DNA from: an uncultured bacterium
GTDB lineage: Bacteria > Bacillota > Clostridia > Lachnospirales > Lachnospiraceae
NCBI GenBank assembly: GCA_947643145.1
Contig: CANRVD010000002.1
Location: 72,360 to 131,361 of the forward strand
Direction of reading: 5' to 3'
Length of the DNA stretch: 59,002 bases
Translations under genes and position numbers: made by a program
Notes under the pieces: generated by a model
What the model was told of the DNA's origin: nothing
What the model saw: only the letters and a program-made list of their open reading frames with translations
Database searches by the model: none
In this document: positions 50,908 through 59,002 of the stretch, piece after piece
How the letters are laid out: each line of letters opens with the position of its first letter
How positions within the stretch are numbered: the first letter of the stretch is position 1

Positions 50908-51309
50908 ATGATGACGAGCGATCCTATTGCAGATATGCTTACAAGAATCCGTAATGCAAATACTGCAAAGCATGATACGGTAGATGTACCTAGCTCAAAG
51001 ATGAAGATTTCGATTGCAGAAATCCTCTTAAAAGAAGGGTACATCAAGAAATTTGATATGATTGACGTTGATGGTATCAGCATGATTCATATTACATTAA
51101 AGTATGGTGTAGACAAGAACGATAAGATTATTACAGGCTTGAAGAGAATCTCTAAGCCGGGTCTTCGTGTTTACGCTGGAAAAGATGAGCTTCCACGTGT
51201 TCTGGGTGGCCTGGGTATCGCAATTGTATCCACAAACAAAGGTGTTATGACAGACAAGGAAGCCAGAAAAGAAAATGTTGGCGGCGAGGTGCTTGCATTT
51301 GTTTGGTAA
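50908..51309 (+). CDS. rpsH: Small ribosomal subunit protein uS8
   Basis: The 133-residue protein has [45 protein letters not shown] and the C-terminal [31 protein letters not shown], the uS8 pattern of a central-domain 16S binder. It starts at ATG 50908 or 50911 after AAGGAGGTAAAACTAAG. uS8 is the classical regulator of the spc operon in E. coli. Confidence 0.97.
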   Translation: MMTSDPIADMLTRIRNANTAKHDTVDVPSSKMKISIAEILLKEGYIKKFDMIDVDGISMIHITLKYGVDKNDKIITGLKRISKPGLRVYAGKDELPRVLGGLGIAIVSTNKGVMTDKEARKENVGGEVLAFVW

Positions 51310-51422
51310 TACCAGACAAATGTAACAATCGTTAAGATATCGGAATTGTCTGCAGGAGAGTATAGACTTGCAGATAACGTTCCGGCAATCAATTTATTAC
51401 CAAGAATATGGAGGTGCACGGC

Positions 51423-51965
51423 ATGTCACGAATCGGAAGAATGCCTATCGCGGTACCAGCAGGTGTAACTGTTGATATTGCAGAAAATAATAAAGTGACT
51501 GTAAAAGGACCAAAGGGTACTCTGGAAAGAGTATTGCCGGCGGAGATGGAAATCAAGAAGGAAGGCGAGGAAATTATTGTCAGCCGTCCGAATGATTTGA
51601 AGAAGATGAAATCTTTACATGGATTGACAAGAACCCTGATTAATAACATGGTTATTGGTGTTACAGAGGGTTATGCAAAGGAGCTTGAAGTAAACGGTGT
51701 TGGTTACAGAGCTCAGAAGCAGGGAAAGAAGTTAGTGCTTTCTCTTGGATATTCCCATCCGGTAGAGATGGAAGATCCGGAAGATCTTGAAGTTATTGTT
51801 GAAGGACAGAATAAGATTATTGTAAAAGGTATTGATAAAGAAAAAGTTGGCCAATACGCTGCTGAAATCAGAGAGAAGAGAGCTCCAGAACCTTACAAGG
51901 GCAAGGGTATCAAGTATGCTGATGAAGTTATTAGACGTAAAGTTGGTAAGACAGGTAAAAAATAA
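51423..51965 (+). CDS. rplF: Large ribosomal subunit protein uL6
   Basis: The 180-residue protein has [36 protein letters not shown] and the C-terminal [42 protein letters not shown], the uL6 pattern near the sarcin-ricin loop. ATG 51423 follows ATGGAGGTGCACGGC; the earlier frame start 51408 lies at that ribosome binding site. Confidence 0.97.
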   Translation: MSRIGRMPIAVPAGVTVDIAENNKVTVKGPKGTLERVLPAEMEIKKEGEEIIVSRPNDLKKMKSLHGLTRTLINNMVIGVTEGYAKELEVNGVGYRAQKQGKKLVLSLGYSHPVEMEDPEDLEVIVEGQNKIIVKGIDKEKVGQYAAEIREKRAPEPYKGKGIKYADEVIRRKVGKTGKK

Positions 51966-51984
51966 TTAAAGGAGTGATTATACG

Positions 51985-52353
51985 ATGATTAAGAAACAGT
52001 CAAGAGTAGAAGTTCGTGTGAAGAAACACATGAAAGTTCGTAATCGTCTTTCCGGTACAGCCGAAAGACCACGTTTAGCTGTATTTAGAAGTAATAATCA
52101 TATGTACGCTCAGGTTATTGATGATACGGTTGGTAATACTTTAGTGTCAGCATCTACTCTCCAGAAGGATGTAAAAGATGGCTTAGCAAAGACAAACAAT
52201 GTAGAAGCAGCTACAAAGCTTGGGGAAGCTATTGCTAAGAAGGCACTTGATAAGGGTATTACAAACGTTGTCTTTGACAGAGGCGGTTTCATATATCAGG
52301 GTAAAATTAAAGCCTTAGCAGATGCAGCAAGAGAAGCAGGCTTACAGTTCTAG
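51985..52353 (+). CDS. rplR: Large ribosomal subunit protein uL18
   Basis: The 122-residue protein has [49 protein letters not shown] and [28 protein letters not shown], the uL18 pattern; it binds 5S rRNA with uL5. AAAGGAGTGATTATACG precedes the ATG. Confidence 0.97.
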   Translation: MIKKQSRVEVRVKKHMKVRNRLSGTAERPRLAVFRSNNHMYAQVIDDTVGNTLVSASTLQKDVKDGLAKTNNVEAATKLGEAIAKKALDKGITNVVFDRGGFIYQGKIKALADAAREAGLQF

Positions 52354-52420
52354 TCGTTTTTCGATGTTTTACTGAGAATTGCTTCAATGGATTTAAATAT
52401 TATTAGGAGGAAAACAACTC

Positions 52421-52930
52421 ATGAAACGTACAATTATTGATGCCAGCAATTTAGAGCTGGAAGATAATGTAGTAACGATTAAGCGTGTAACCAAGGTTGT
52501 TAAGGGTGGACGTAATATGAGATTTACTGCATTAGTAGTAGTTGGCGATAAGAACGGACATGTGGGCGTGGGACTTGGTAAGGCTACTGAGATTCCTGAG
52601 GCTATCCGTAAGGGAAAAGAAGAAGCTACTAAGAAGTTAGTGGAAGTTCCTTTGGATGAAAATGGCAGTGTACCACATGATTTCACAGGTAAGTTTGGAA
52701 GTGCTTCCGTTCTTATTAAGAAAGCTCCAGAAGGTACAGGTATCATCGCAGGTGGCCCTGTTCGTTCCGTACTTGAGCTTGCAGGATATAAGAATATTCG
52801 TACAAAGTCTCTTGGTTCTAACAATAAGCAGAACGTTGTTCTTGCAGCGCTTGAAGGTCTTAAGAACTTAAAGACTCCGGAAGAAGTTGCAAAAGCTCGC
52901 GGTATTTCTGTAGAAGAGCTTTTAGGTTAG
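52421..52930 (+). CDS. rpsE: Small ribosomal subunit protein uS5
   Basis: The 169-residue protein has [110 protein letters not shown], the uS5 pattern at the mRNA entry site and decoding region. TAGGAGGAAAACAACTC precedes the ATG. Confidence 0.97.
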   Translation: MKRTIIDASNLELEDNVVTIKRVTKVVKGGRNMRFTALVVVGDKNGHVGVGLGKATEIPEAIRKGKEEATKKLVEVPLDENGSVPHDFTGKFGSASVLIKKAPEGTGIIAGGPVRSVLELAGYKNIRTKSLGSNNKQNVVLAALEGLKNLKTPEEVAKARGISVEELLG

Positions 52931-52940
52931 GAGGTTAATT

Positions 52941-53123
52941 ATGGCAGATAAGTTAAGGATAACTTTAGTAAAGTCTACAATTGGTGCCATTCCTAAGCAG
53001 CGTGCAACTGTTGAAGCGTTGGGCTTGAAGAAGATTGGAAAAACAGTTGAGTTGCCTAACAACGATGCTGTTAAGGGTATGGTATGGCATGTAAGACATC
53101 TTGTAAAGGTTGAAGAAGTTTAA
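52941..53123 (+). CDS. rpmD: Large ribosomal subunit protein uL30
   Basis: The 60-residue protein reads MADKLRITLVKSTIGAIPKQRATVEALGLKKIGKTVELPNNDAVKGMVWHVRHLVKVEEV, the complete bacterial uL30. AGGAGGTTAATT precedes the ATG. It normally abuts rplO, but here 311 bp with hairpins lie between them. Confidence 0.97.
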   Translation: MADKLRITLVKSTIGAIPKQRATVEALGLKKIGKTVELPNNDAVKGMVWHVRHLVKVEEV

Positions 53124-53136
53124 GAGAAACGGGACT

Positions 53137-53190
53137 AACGCAGTAAGTGAAATTCAAGCATTCTGCTTGAATTCTCCTTGCGGCGTTTTT
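53137..53190 (+). terminator. Terminator-like hairpin between rpmD and rplO
   Basis: AATTCAAGCA-ttc-TGCTTGAATT (53151-53173) is nested in AACGC/GCGTT (53137-53141, 53183-53187), then TTTTT. A second stem AAAGACT/AGTCTTT lies at 53208-53232. The rest of the gap to 53434 holds a TATACT (53311-53316) that may be a -10 but has no well-spaced -35. The structure may lower or regulate expression of the rplO-secY part. Confidence 0.5.
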
Positions 53191-53434
53191 CTTTCGCTTT
53201 CTGAAAAAAAGACTAGCCAAGATCCAGTCTTTTATGGTATTATATTGACTTGTAGCGAGGGCAAGGCAGACTTTTCGTTTTGTTTTGCAAATGAACAGGT
53301 ACTTTTTGGGTATACTATTATATAGTAGGTTATCTTGTATTCTGTGATTTTGTGTATGGTCAGGTAAATGGCTGTATGCCCGTTAGTGATGTTTGGCTGG
53401 CGATTACGCCGCCGTAAGTTTAGGAGGTAAAACA

Positions 53435-53875
53435 ATGAATTTATCAACACTGAGTCCGGCAAAGGGTTCAAAGAAGAACGACAAATTTAGAAGAGGTCGT
53501 GGTCATGGTTCAGGAAACGGTAAGACAGCAGGTAAGGGACACAAGGGTCAGAAGGCACGTTCAGGTGCTCCACGCCCAGGTTTTGAAGGTGGTCAGTTAC
53601 CACTTTATATGCGTCTTCCAAAGAGAGGTTTCACGAATATTAACTCTAAGGAAATCGTTGCAATCAATGTGGACAAGTTGGAGAAGTTTAATGACGGTGA
53701 TGTTGTAACTATTGATGCACTGTTAGAGAAAAGAATCATCAGCAATCCTAAGGATGGAGTTAAGATACTCGGAAATGGAGAATTAACCAAGAAACTTACC
53801 GTTCAGGTAAATGCATTCAGTAAGAGTGCGGCTGAAAAGATTGAGGCTCTTGGTGGAAAAGCTGAGGTGATTTAA
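53435..53875 (+). CDS. rplO: Large ribosomal subunit protein uL15
   Basis: The 146-residue protein has [66 protein letters not shown], the Gly/Arg/Lys-rich uL15 N-terminus, and a globular C-terminal domain. ATG 53435 follows TAGGAGGTAAAACA. secY begins 2 bp after its stop. Confidence 0.97.
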   Translation: MNLSTLSPAKGSKKNDKFRRGRGHGSGNGKTAGKGHKGQKARSGAPRPGFEGGQLPLYMRLPKRGFTNINSKEIVAINVDKLEKFNDGDVVTIDALLEKRIISNPKDGVKILGNGELTKKLTVQVNAFSKSAAEKIEALGGKAEVI

Positions 53876-53877
53876 GG

Positions 53878-55215
53878 ATGTTTGAAACAGTCCGTAATGC
53901 ATTTAAAATTAAGGATTTGCGTAAAAAGATTTTGTACACTTTTGTGATACTTGTGATTGTGCGTATCGGCTGCCAGCTTCCGGTACCTGGTGTAGATGCA
54001 TCGGTTATTACAGAGTGGTTTAACCAGAACAATTCCCTTGATTTTTTTAATCAGTTAACGGGTGGTTCTTTTTCCCAAATGTCAATTTTTGCATTGAATA
54101 TTACGCCGTATATCACATCTTCTATTATTTTACAGCTGCTTACAATTGCGATTCCTCGTTTGGAGGAACTGCATAAAGACGGTGAAGAAGGAAGAAAGAA
54201 AATTGCTGAGTATACAAGATATGTTTCCATTGCTTTGGCTATCATCGAAAGTGCAGCTATGGCAATCGGATTTGGCCGCGCAGGTTATCTGACAGAGGGT
54301 GTGTCTTTCACATCTATTTCGGTTATCATTGTATCACTGTCAGCAGGTTCTGCCGTTCTTATGTGGCTGGGTGAGCAGATTACAGAAAGAGGTGTTGGAA
54401 ATGGTATTTCTATCATTCTTCTGTATAACATCGTATCCCGTATACCAGAGGATATGACGAAGCTGTATGAGAAATTTGTATCAGGTGCGTCAAATGTAAC
54501 AAATGGTTTACTGGCAGCAATTATTATCCTTGCTGTTATTATTGGTACGATTGTATTTATTATTATTCTTTCCGATGGCGAAAGAAGAATTAATGTGCAG
54601 TATTCCAAGAAGACACAGGGTAGAAAGCTGGTAGGAGGACAGTCCTCCCATATTCCTTTAAAGGTTAATACTGCAGGTGTTATTCCGGTTATCTTCGCAG
54701 GCTCTCTGTTCCAGATGCCTATTGTTATTGCTGGTTTTGCAGGTGTACAGCCGGCCTCCGGTAATGGTGCTTCTTTTGGACAGAAGGTTTTGAAGGTGTT
54801 GAACCAGAATGCATGGTGTAATATTGAAAGCTTTGGTGAGTTTAAATATACGCTGGGATTATTGATTTATATTGTTTTATTAATTTTCTTCGCATATTTT
54901 TACACATCCATTACCTTTAATCCACAGGAAATATCTATGAATATGAAGAAGCAGGGTGGCTTTATCCCTGGAATTCGTCCTGGTAAGCCAACGGTTGAGT
55001 ATTTAACTAAAGTATTAAACAGTATTGTGTTTATCGGTGCGATTGGTCTTACAATTGTAGCAGTTATTCCGATTTTCTTCTCAGGTGCTTTTGGTGCTGA
55101 CGTTTCATTTGGAGGTACTTCACTTATCATTATTGTAGGCGTTGTACTGGAAACATTGAAGCAGATTGAATCCCAGATGCTGGTACGTCATTACAGGGGA
55201 TTTATCAGTGAATAG
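53878..55215 (+). CDS. secY: Protein translocase subunit SecY
   Basis: The 445-residue protein forms the membrane channel of the Sec translocon. It has about ten helices, the start RIGCQLPVPGVDAS, the plug region (GGSFSQMSIFALNITPYITSSIILQLL), GERRINVQYSKKTQGRKLVGGQSSHIPLKVNTAGVIPVIFA and the C-terminal loop MKKQGGFIPGIRPGKPTVEYL that contacts SecA and the ribosome. A long terminator follows at 55235-55277. Confidence 0.98.
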   Translation: MFETVRNAFKIKDLRKKILYTFVILVIVRIGCQLPVPGVDASVITEWFNQNNSLDFFNQLTGGSFSQMSIFALNITPYITSSIILQLLTIAIPRLEELHKDGEEGRKKIAEYTRYVSIALAIIESAAMAIGFGRAGYLTEGVSFTSISVIIVSLSAGSAVLMWLGEQITERGVGNGISIILLYNIVSRIPEDMTKLYEKFVSGASNVTNGLLAAIIILAVIIGTIVFIIILSDGERRINVQYSKKTQGRKLVGGQSSHIPLKVNTAGVIPVIFAGSLFQMPIVIAGFAGVQPASGNGASFGQKVLKVLNQNAWCNIESFGEFKYTLGLLIYIVLLIFFAYFYTSITFNPQEISMNMKKQGGFIPGIRPGKPTVEYLTKVLNSIVFIGAIGLTIVAVIPIFFSGAFGADVSFGGTSLIIIVGVVLETLKQIESQMLVRHYRGFISE

Positions 55216-55234
55216 AATAGTTGTATTATAGTAG

Positions 55235-55277
55235 AAAATCCACTATACTTAGGAAATTAGAGTATAGTGGGTTTTTT
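55235..55277 (+). terminator. Terminator after secY
   Basis: AAAATCCACTATACT (55235-55249) pairs with AGTATAGTGGGTTTT (55261-55275) with one G:U pair, followed by TT. It separates the spc operon from adk-map-infA. Confidence 0.85.
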
Positions 55278-55412
55278 GAAGTTTGCAATAGAAATAGTTG
55301 AAAAAAGGACATTTATAAGGTATTATAGTTACTGAGTGTTTTTCATATGGCACAAAATCTGATACGATTCGTTCAAGTGCTGTGCCGTTCAAAATATAAA
55401 ATGTTTAACCTA

Positions 55413-55489
55413 TCAAGCTTGTGTCTGCGCGCTGCTTATCATGAGCTTGGAAATATGCAATAAAGCAGCGCAGAAATGGAGAATGAAAT
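55413..55489 (+). promoter_or_regulatory. Structured leader, possible pseudoknot, copy 2 (before adk)
   Basis: CAAGCT (55415-55420) pairs with AGCTTG (55444-55449). The loop has CTGCGCGCTGCTT (55425-55437), which pairs with AAGCAGCGCAG (55463-55473), directly before the ribosome binding site AAATGGAG. Order and several words match 33958-34033. Confidence 0.6.
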
Positions 55490-56131
55490 ATGAAGATTAT
55501 TATGTTAGGTGCACCGGGTGCAGGAAAGGGAACATATGCAAAAGGAATTGTAGAGAAGTACAATATTCCAACAATTTCTACAGGAGATATTTTCCGTCAG
55601 AATATCAAGGAAGGTACAGAGCTTGGAAAGAAAGCTAAGAGTTATATGGATGCCGGTGATCTTGTTCCTGATGAACTGGTGTGTGATTTGGTAGTAGACC
55701 GTCTTGAGAAGGATGACTGCAAGAATGGTTACATTTTGGATGGATTTCCAAGAACAATTCCGCAGGCAGAGGCACTGACTGCTGCATTGAAGGAAAAAGG
55801 AACAGGAATTGATTTTGCGCTTGATATAGAAATGGAAGATCAGGCAATTATTGACCGTATGGCAGGACGCAGGGTTTGTGCAAAATGTGGCGCAACATTC
55901 CATACAGTAAATATTCCACCTAAAGTTGAAGGGGTTTGTGACACTTGTGGCGGAGAATTACAGCTTCGTGATGATGACCAGCCTGAAACGGTAAAGAAGA
56001 GACTTGCTGTTTATCATGAGCAGACAGCTCCTCTGATTGAATATTACAGAAATCAGGGAATTCTTCATGAGGTCGATGGTTCTCGTGGACTTGATCCGGT
56101 TTTAAACGCTATTTACAGTATTCTTGGTTAA
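55490..56131 (+). CDS. adk: Adenylate kinase
   Basis: The enzyme converts AMP and ATP to two ADP. The 213-residue protein starts MKIIMLGAPGAGKGTYAKGI (P-loop) and has STGDIFRQNI, DGFPRTIPQAEAL and a zinc-type lid CAKCGATFHTVNIPPKVEGVCDTCGGEL with four cysteines. The start follows AAATGGAGAATGAAAT and a structured leader. The following map gene begins 28 bp later, as in most Firmicutes. Confidence 0.97.
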   Translation: MKIIMLGAPGAGKGTYAKGIVEKYNIPTISTGDIFRQNIKEGTELGKKAKSYMDAGDLVPDELVCDLVVDRLEKDDCKNGYILDGFPRTIPQAEALTAALKEKGTGIDFALDIEMEDQAIIDRMAGRRVCAKCGATFHTVNIPPKVEGVCDTCGGELQLRDDDQPETVKKRLAVYHEQTAPLIEYYRNQGILHEVDGSRGLDPVLNAIYSILG

Positions 56132-56159
56132 TAATTATGGGAATAGAAAGAAGGCTATT

Positions 56160-56924
56160 ATGTCAGTAACAATTAAATCAGAACATGAAATTGAATTGAT
56201 GAGAGAGGCAGGAAGGATTCTTGCAGTTGTCCATGATGAAATGGCAAAGATAATCCGCCCCGGGATAAGTACAATGGATATTAACCGTAAGGGAGAGGAA
56301 GTGATTCGTAGTTTCGGCTGTATTCCCTCTTTTCTGAATTATAACGGTTATCCTGCTGCTATTTGCGTATCCGTAAATGATGAAGTCGTACACGGAATTC
56401 CAGATAAGAAACGAATTTTGCAGGAAGGTGATATTGTAAGTCTTGATGCGGGGGTTATTTATAAAGGATACCAGTCGGATTCAGCCCGTACCCACGCAGT
56501 AGGGGAGATTTCAGAGGAAGACCAGCGCCTGATTGATATTACAAAGCAAAGCTTCTTTGAGGGAATTAAATTTGCAAAAGCAGGAAATCATTTATTTGAA
56601 ATTTCGAAAGCAATTCAAAATTTTGTGGAGGATAATGGGTATTCTGTTGTCAGGGATTTGGTTGGTCATGGGATTGGGACACAGCTTCATGAAGAGCCTC
56701 AGGTGCCTAATTTTAAACCGATTGGCAGAGGTATGAAGCTCCGTCCGGGAATGACACTTGCTATTGAACCAATGGTAAATGCAGGAGCATTTGAGGTTTG
56801 GGTGCTGGAGGACGACTGGACAGTTGTAACAAGGGATTCCATGAAGTCGGCACATTATGAGAATACTGTTTTGATTACGGATGGAGAGCCAGAACTTCTA
56901 TCTTATAATGTAGATTTGATATAA
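56160..56924 (+). CDS. map: Methionine aminopeptidase type I
   Basis: The enzyme removes the initiator methionine from new proteins. The 254-residue protein has SEHEIELMREAGRILAVVHDEM, SVNDEVVHGIPD, the metal ligands in LDAGVIYKGYQSDSARTHAVG, GHGIGTQLHEEPQVPNF and AIEPMV, all typical of MetAP-I. ATG 56160 follows AGAAAGAAGGCTATT and is preferred to the frame start at 56124, which overlaps the end of adk. Confidence 0.96.
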   Translation: MSVTIKSEHEIELMREAGRILAVVHDEMAKIIRPGISTMDINRKGEEVIRSFGCIPSFLNYNGYPAAICVSVNDEVVHGIPDKKRILQEGDIVSLDAGVIYKGYQSDSARTHAVGEISEEDQRLIDITKQSFFEGIKFAKAGNHLFEISKAIQNFVEDNGYSVVRDLVGHGIGTQLHEEPQVPNFKPIGRGMKLRPGMTLAIEPMVNAGAFEVWVLEDDWTVVTRDSMKSAHYENTVLITDGEPELLSYNVDLI

Positions 56925-56999
56925 TGATGCGGGGGTCAAAGTTATCTGCACTTGCATGAAAGCAGGTGTTGACTCAGATATCATAATAAATTAATTAAT

Positions 57000-57054
57000 A
57001 TTACTCCGGCTATTAAATATCGCAATTTTTACGATATTTAATAGCCGGAGTAAT
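57000..57054. repeat. ATTACTCCGG-ended perfect palindrome, copy 4
   Basis: A perfect 23-bp inverted repeat: ATTACTCCGGCTATTAAATA (57000 on) to its complement ending at 57054, around caattttta. It lies between map and infA, where many relatives have a KOW-domain RNA-binding gene that is absent here. Confidence 0.7.
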
Positions 57055-57076
57055 CAAACCAGGAATGGAGGAAACT

Positions 57077-57295
57077 ATGTCAAAAGAAGATGTCATTGAA
57101 ATTGAAGGTGTTGTAGTGGAAAAACTTCCAAATGCAATGTTTAAAGTGGAGTTAGAGAATGGACATCAGGTACTGGCTCATATCAGTGGTAAGTTGAGAA
57201 AGAACTTTATTCGTATTCTGCCAGGTGATACAGTAACGATGGAAATGTCTCCATACGATTTGACAAAAGGACGAATTACATGGCGAGATAAGTAA
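57077..57295 (+). CDS. infA: Translation initiation factor IF-1
   Basis: The 72-residue protein reads [72 protein letters not shown], the complete IF-1 OB fold. ATG 57077 follows AATGGAGGAAACT. rpmJ, rpsM, rpsK, rpsD, rpoA and rplQ normally follow; here an ATPase gene follows instead. Confidence 0.97.
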   Translation: MSKEDVIEIEGVVVEKLPNAMFKVELENGHQVLAHISGKLRKNFIRILPGDTVTMEMSPYDLTKGRITWRDK

Positions 57296-57401
57296 AATTT
57301 ATCATGTACCGCTTCATTCTCATGGAAACAGTGAGTTAAATGGAGCGGTTTTAACTTTCAAAGTAGCAGAGTGAAAAGGACTTTTGGAGGAGGTGCTGTA
57401 G

Positions 57402-58700
57402 ATGCATAAACTTCATATAGAAAATTTTGGACCGATAAAGAAATGTGAATTTACGGTAGATGATTTTTGTGTATTGACGGGAGCACAGGCTTCAGGGAAA
57501 AGTACTATTGCAAAAGTGATTTTCTATTTTCGGACGGTTGCAGATGAAATCGTATTGTCTTTCTTAAAATATTTTCAGATGCATTCAGAACTTTCACTGC
57601 CTTTTGAAGAGTTTCTTCAAAGAAAACTGCGAAAGAAGTTTATTGAGGTATTTGATGGTTTATGGGAAATGAGCCCTGATATGCGCCTGCAATATTATTA
57701 TGATGAACACACTTGGATAAAAATTGCATCTGGCAGGGTATATTTTGAAAAAGAGTCCTCGGAAATGGCAATATTGGCGATAGGATTTTCTGATAATATT
57801 GAGATATATTTGAGTGAAATGTATTATCAGCATGACTGGGAAAAGACAACGACTGGTATGCTTAAAAAGGAATTACAGGAATTGTTTCATGATGATAGTA
57901 ACACGAAATATATACCTGCAGGCAGAGAAATGATTACCCTGCTTGCAAGTCAGTTAGACTATTTCTTTGTGGTGATGGATGATGCACAGAAGGCGAGTAT
58001 TGATTATTGTAGCAGAAATTATATAGAGGAAATGAAAAGAATAAAGCCTCAGTATGAGAATGGACTATATGGATTATATCAGAAAAAGCTGCTGACATCA
58101 GAAATAGCAGTAAATACAAAGACTTTAGAGAAAATGATGGATTTGGCTGAGGAAATACTGAAGGGCAAATATGTATATAAGTCGGGAGAAGACAGGTTAT
58201 TGATAGGGGACAATCAATTTTTAAAAATGAATTACGCATCATCCGGGCAGCAGGAAAGCGTTTGGATTTTGAATTTAATTTTTTATTATGCGTTAGAAGG
58301 AAAAAAGACCTTTTTAATAATAGAAGAACCGGAAGCGCATCTCTACCCGGAAACGCAAAAAAAGATAGCAGAATTGATTGCGCTGTTTGTTAATATGGGA
58401 AATGGGGCTTTAGTAACAACGCATAGTCCGTATATACTGGGTGCATTTAACAATTTATTATATGCAAGTTTTTTGGGAACCAGTATGATAGAACGGGTTA
58501 GTAAAATCATTGCCAAAGAGTATTGGATTGCCAGAGAGAAGACGAGGGCGTTTTATGTTGCAGGCGGAAAAGTCCGGGATATTATGGATAAGGAAATCCC
58601 GCTAATTGAAAATGAAGTGATTGATGGGATTTCAGAAACCATCAATTTGGAAAATGATAAATTATTAGAGATTTATATGGAGCAGCAGGCAGGTATATGA
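57402..58700 (+). CDS. AAA family ATPase (SMC/OLD-like, AAA_15/AAA_21 type)
   Basis: The protein has 432 residues. HIENFGPIKKCEFTVDDFCVLTG is the usual start of RecF/SMC-like ATPases. Walker A is GAQASGKST (27-35), the signature ASSGQQES about 280, Walker B TFLIIEEPEAHLYPE (EEPEAH 308-313), and the H-loop is in TTHSPYILGAF. The middle (about 50-250) is a helical insert. This build is common in phage-defence and toxin-type two-gene systems. The downstream gene at 58767 is a likely partner. GGAGGAGGTGCTGTAG precedes the ATG. Its location after infA suggests insertion or rearrangement. Confidence 0.85.
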   Translation: MHKLHIENFGPIKKCEFTVDDFCVLTGAQASGKSTIAKVIFYFRTVADEIVLSFLKYFQMHSELSLPFEEFLQRKLRKKFIEVFDGLWEMSPDMRLQYYYDEHTWIKIASGRVYFEKESSEMAILAIGFSDNIEIYLSEMYYQHDWEKTTTGMLKKELQELFHDDSNTKYIPAGREMITLLASQLDYFFVVMDDAQKASIDYCSRNYIEEMKRIKPQYENGLYGLYQKKLLTSEIAVNTKTLEKMMDLAEEILKGKYVYKSGEDRLLIGDNQFLKMNYASSGQQESVWILNLIFYYALEGKKTFLIIEEPEAHLYPETQKKIAELIALFVNMGNGALVTTHSPYILGAFNNLLYASFLGTSMIERVSKIIAKEYWIAREKTRAFYVAGGKVRDIMDKEIPLIENEVIDGISETINLENDKLLEIYMEQQAGI

Positions 58701-58766
58701 GTTTTGCTCTGGCTTGATAGGCACTTTCGCGCGAATAAACAAAAATAGCATGGAAATGAGAATAAG

Positions 58767-58961
58767 ATGTTAGAAAAATACAAATCATTATGTGAGGACA
58801 GACAGAAAATAATTAAGTCGCAGGATAAAGGAAATAGCAGAGTATACCACCTTGCAAAAAATGTAGATAGGAATTTGGTCAGGCATTATCAGATTGATGG
58901 AGTGGTGATAGATTCTGCAAGCACAAAAAAGTGTGATTTTTTATTAATTAGTGTCTGCTGA
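58767..58961 (+). pseudogene. Truncated PD-(D/E)XK nuclease-like partner of the ATPase
   Basis: The protein has 64 residues, starts MLEKYKSLCEDRQKIIKSQDK and reaches RNLVRHYQIDGVVIDSASTKKCDFLLI, then ends SVC-stop. KCDFLL looks like the first catalytic-Asp strand of a PD-(D/E)XK fold (usually followed within about 15-25 residues by an IELKG-type E-x-K strand). That strand is absent, and no frame of the remaining 41 bp supplies it. The gene is therefore probably cut short by a rearrangement close to the window end. The nuclease assignment is inference. Confidence 0.45.
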
Positions 58962-59002
58962 TTGACGCTAGAACACTTGATTTTGCTAACTTTCCCCATG
59001 AT

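Noticed and set aside
58962-59002. End of an insertion sequence cutting the last gene
   Set aside because: Only 41 bases remain and no inverted repeat or transposase start can be shown.

Overview
The window is chromosomal DNA of a low-GC, spore-forming Firmicute, most likely family Lachnospiraceae. Evidence: strong GGAGG-type ribosome binding sites with frequent TTG/GTG starts, sporulation genes (SipL-like, CwlD, SpoVG), a paired glgC/glgD, an S14 of the zinc type, a T-box before ileS and an agr-type cyclic peptide locus. No tRNA, rRNA or CRISPR array was seen. Genus cannot be fixed from sequence alone.

Layout. 1-2.4 kb: tail of a DUF951 gene, then rpsF-ssb-rpsR behind an S6:S18-type leader, then a PilZ (c-di-GMP receptor) gene. 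2.5-6.9 kb: panG-panB-panC-panD-coaBC, a coenzyme A cluster in which a DUF2520 (PanG-type) protein stands where a ketopantoate reductase is needed. 7-8.6 kb: an Hpt protein and an HD-GYP response regulator. 8.7-11.2 kb: tiny ferredoxin, DUF1858 protein, mecA (-), a small unknown gene. 11.5-17.4 kb: GH18 protein, CwlD amidase, Sua5-type tsaC, a LMW-phosphatase-like protein without its catalytic arginine, rpiB, ilvE. 17.5-25 kb: SipL-like (-), chemoreceptor, GNAT, DUF4250 (-), murG (-), FAD dehydrogenase. 25-28.6 kb: T-box and ileS. 28.8-31.7 kb (-): agrA-agrC-agrD-agrB, with agrC broken by an in-frame TGA. 32-35 kb: a frameshifted XRE regulator (T9 run), a gene remnant, and an ECF sigma/anti-sigma/two-membrane-protein operon. 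35.2-40.2 kb (-): prs, a DnaI/DnaC-like helicase loader, a DnaD-like protein, three DnaA boxes, murC. 40.5-43.3 kb: glgC, glgD, spoVG. 43.8-57.3 kb: the S10-spc ribosomal operon from rpsJ to secY, then adk, map, infA. The usual rpmJ-rpsM-rpsK-rpsD-rpoA-rplQ does not follow infA. Instead there is an AAA ATPase gene and a truncated partner that looks like the first half of a PD-(D/E)XK nuclease.

Between genes the window is rich in small palindromic repeats of several families (ATTACTYCGG-ended palindromes, GTTACTG/CAGTAAC hairpins, CTGTGAATAG motifs that supply stop codons, and a two-hairpin repeat). One structured leader occurs twice, before adk and before the membrane gene at 34.0 kb. It is the best candidate here for an undescribed cis-acting RNA. 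The other main points for a second look are the broken agrC, the poly-T XRE gene, the DnaA-box hairpin and the ATPase/nuclease pair at the ribosomal operon breakpoint.
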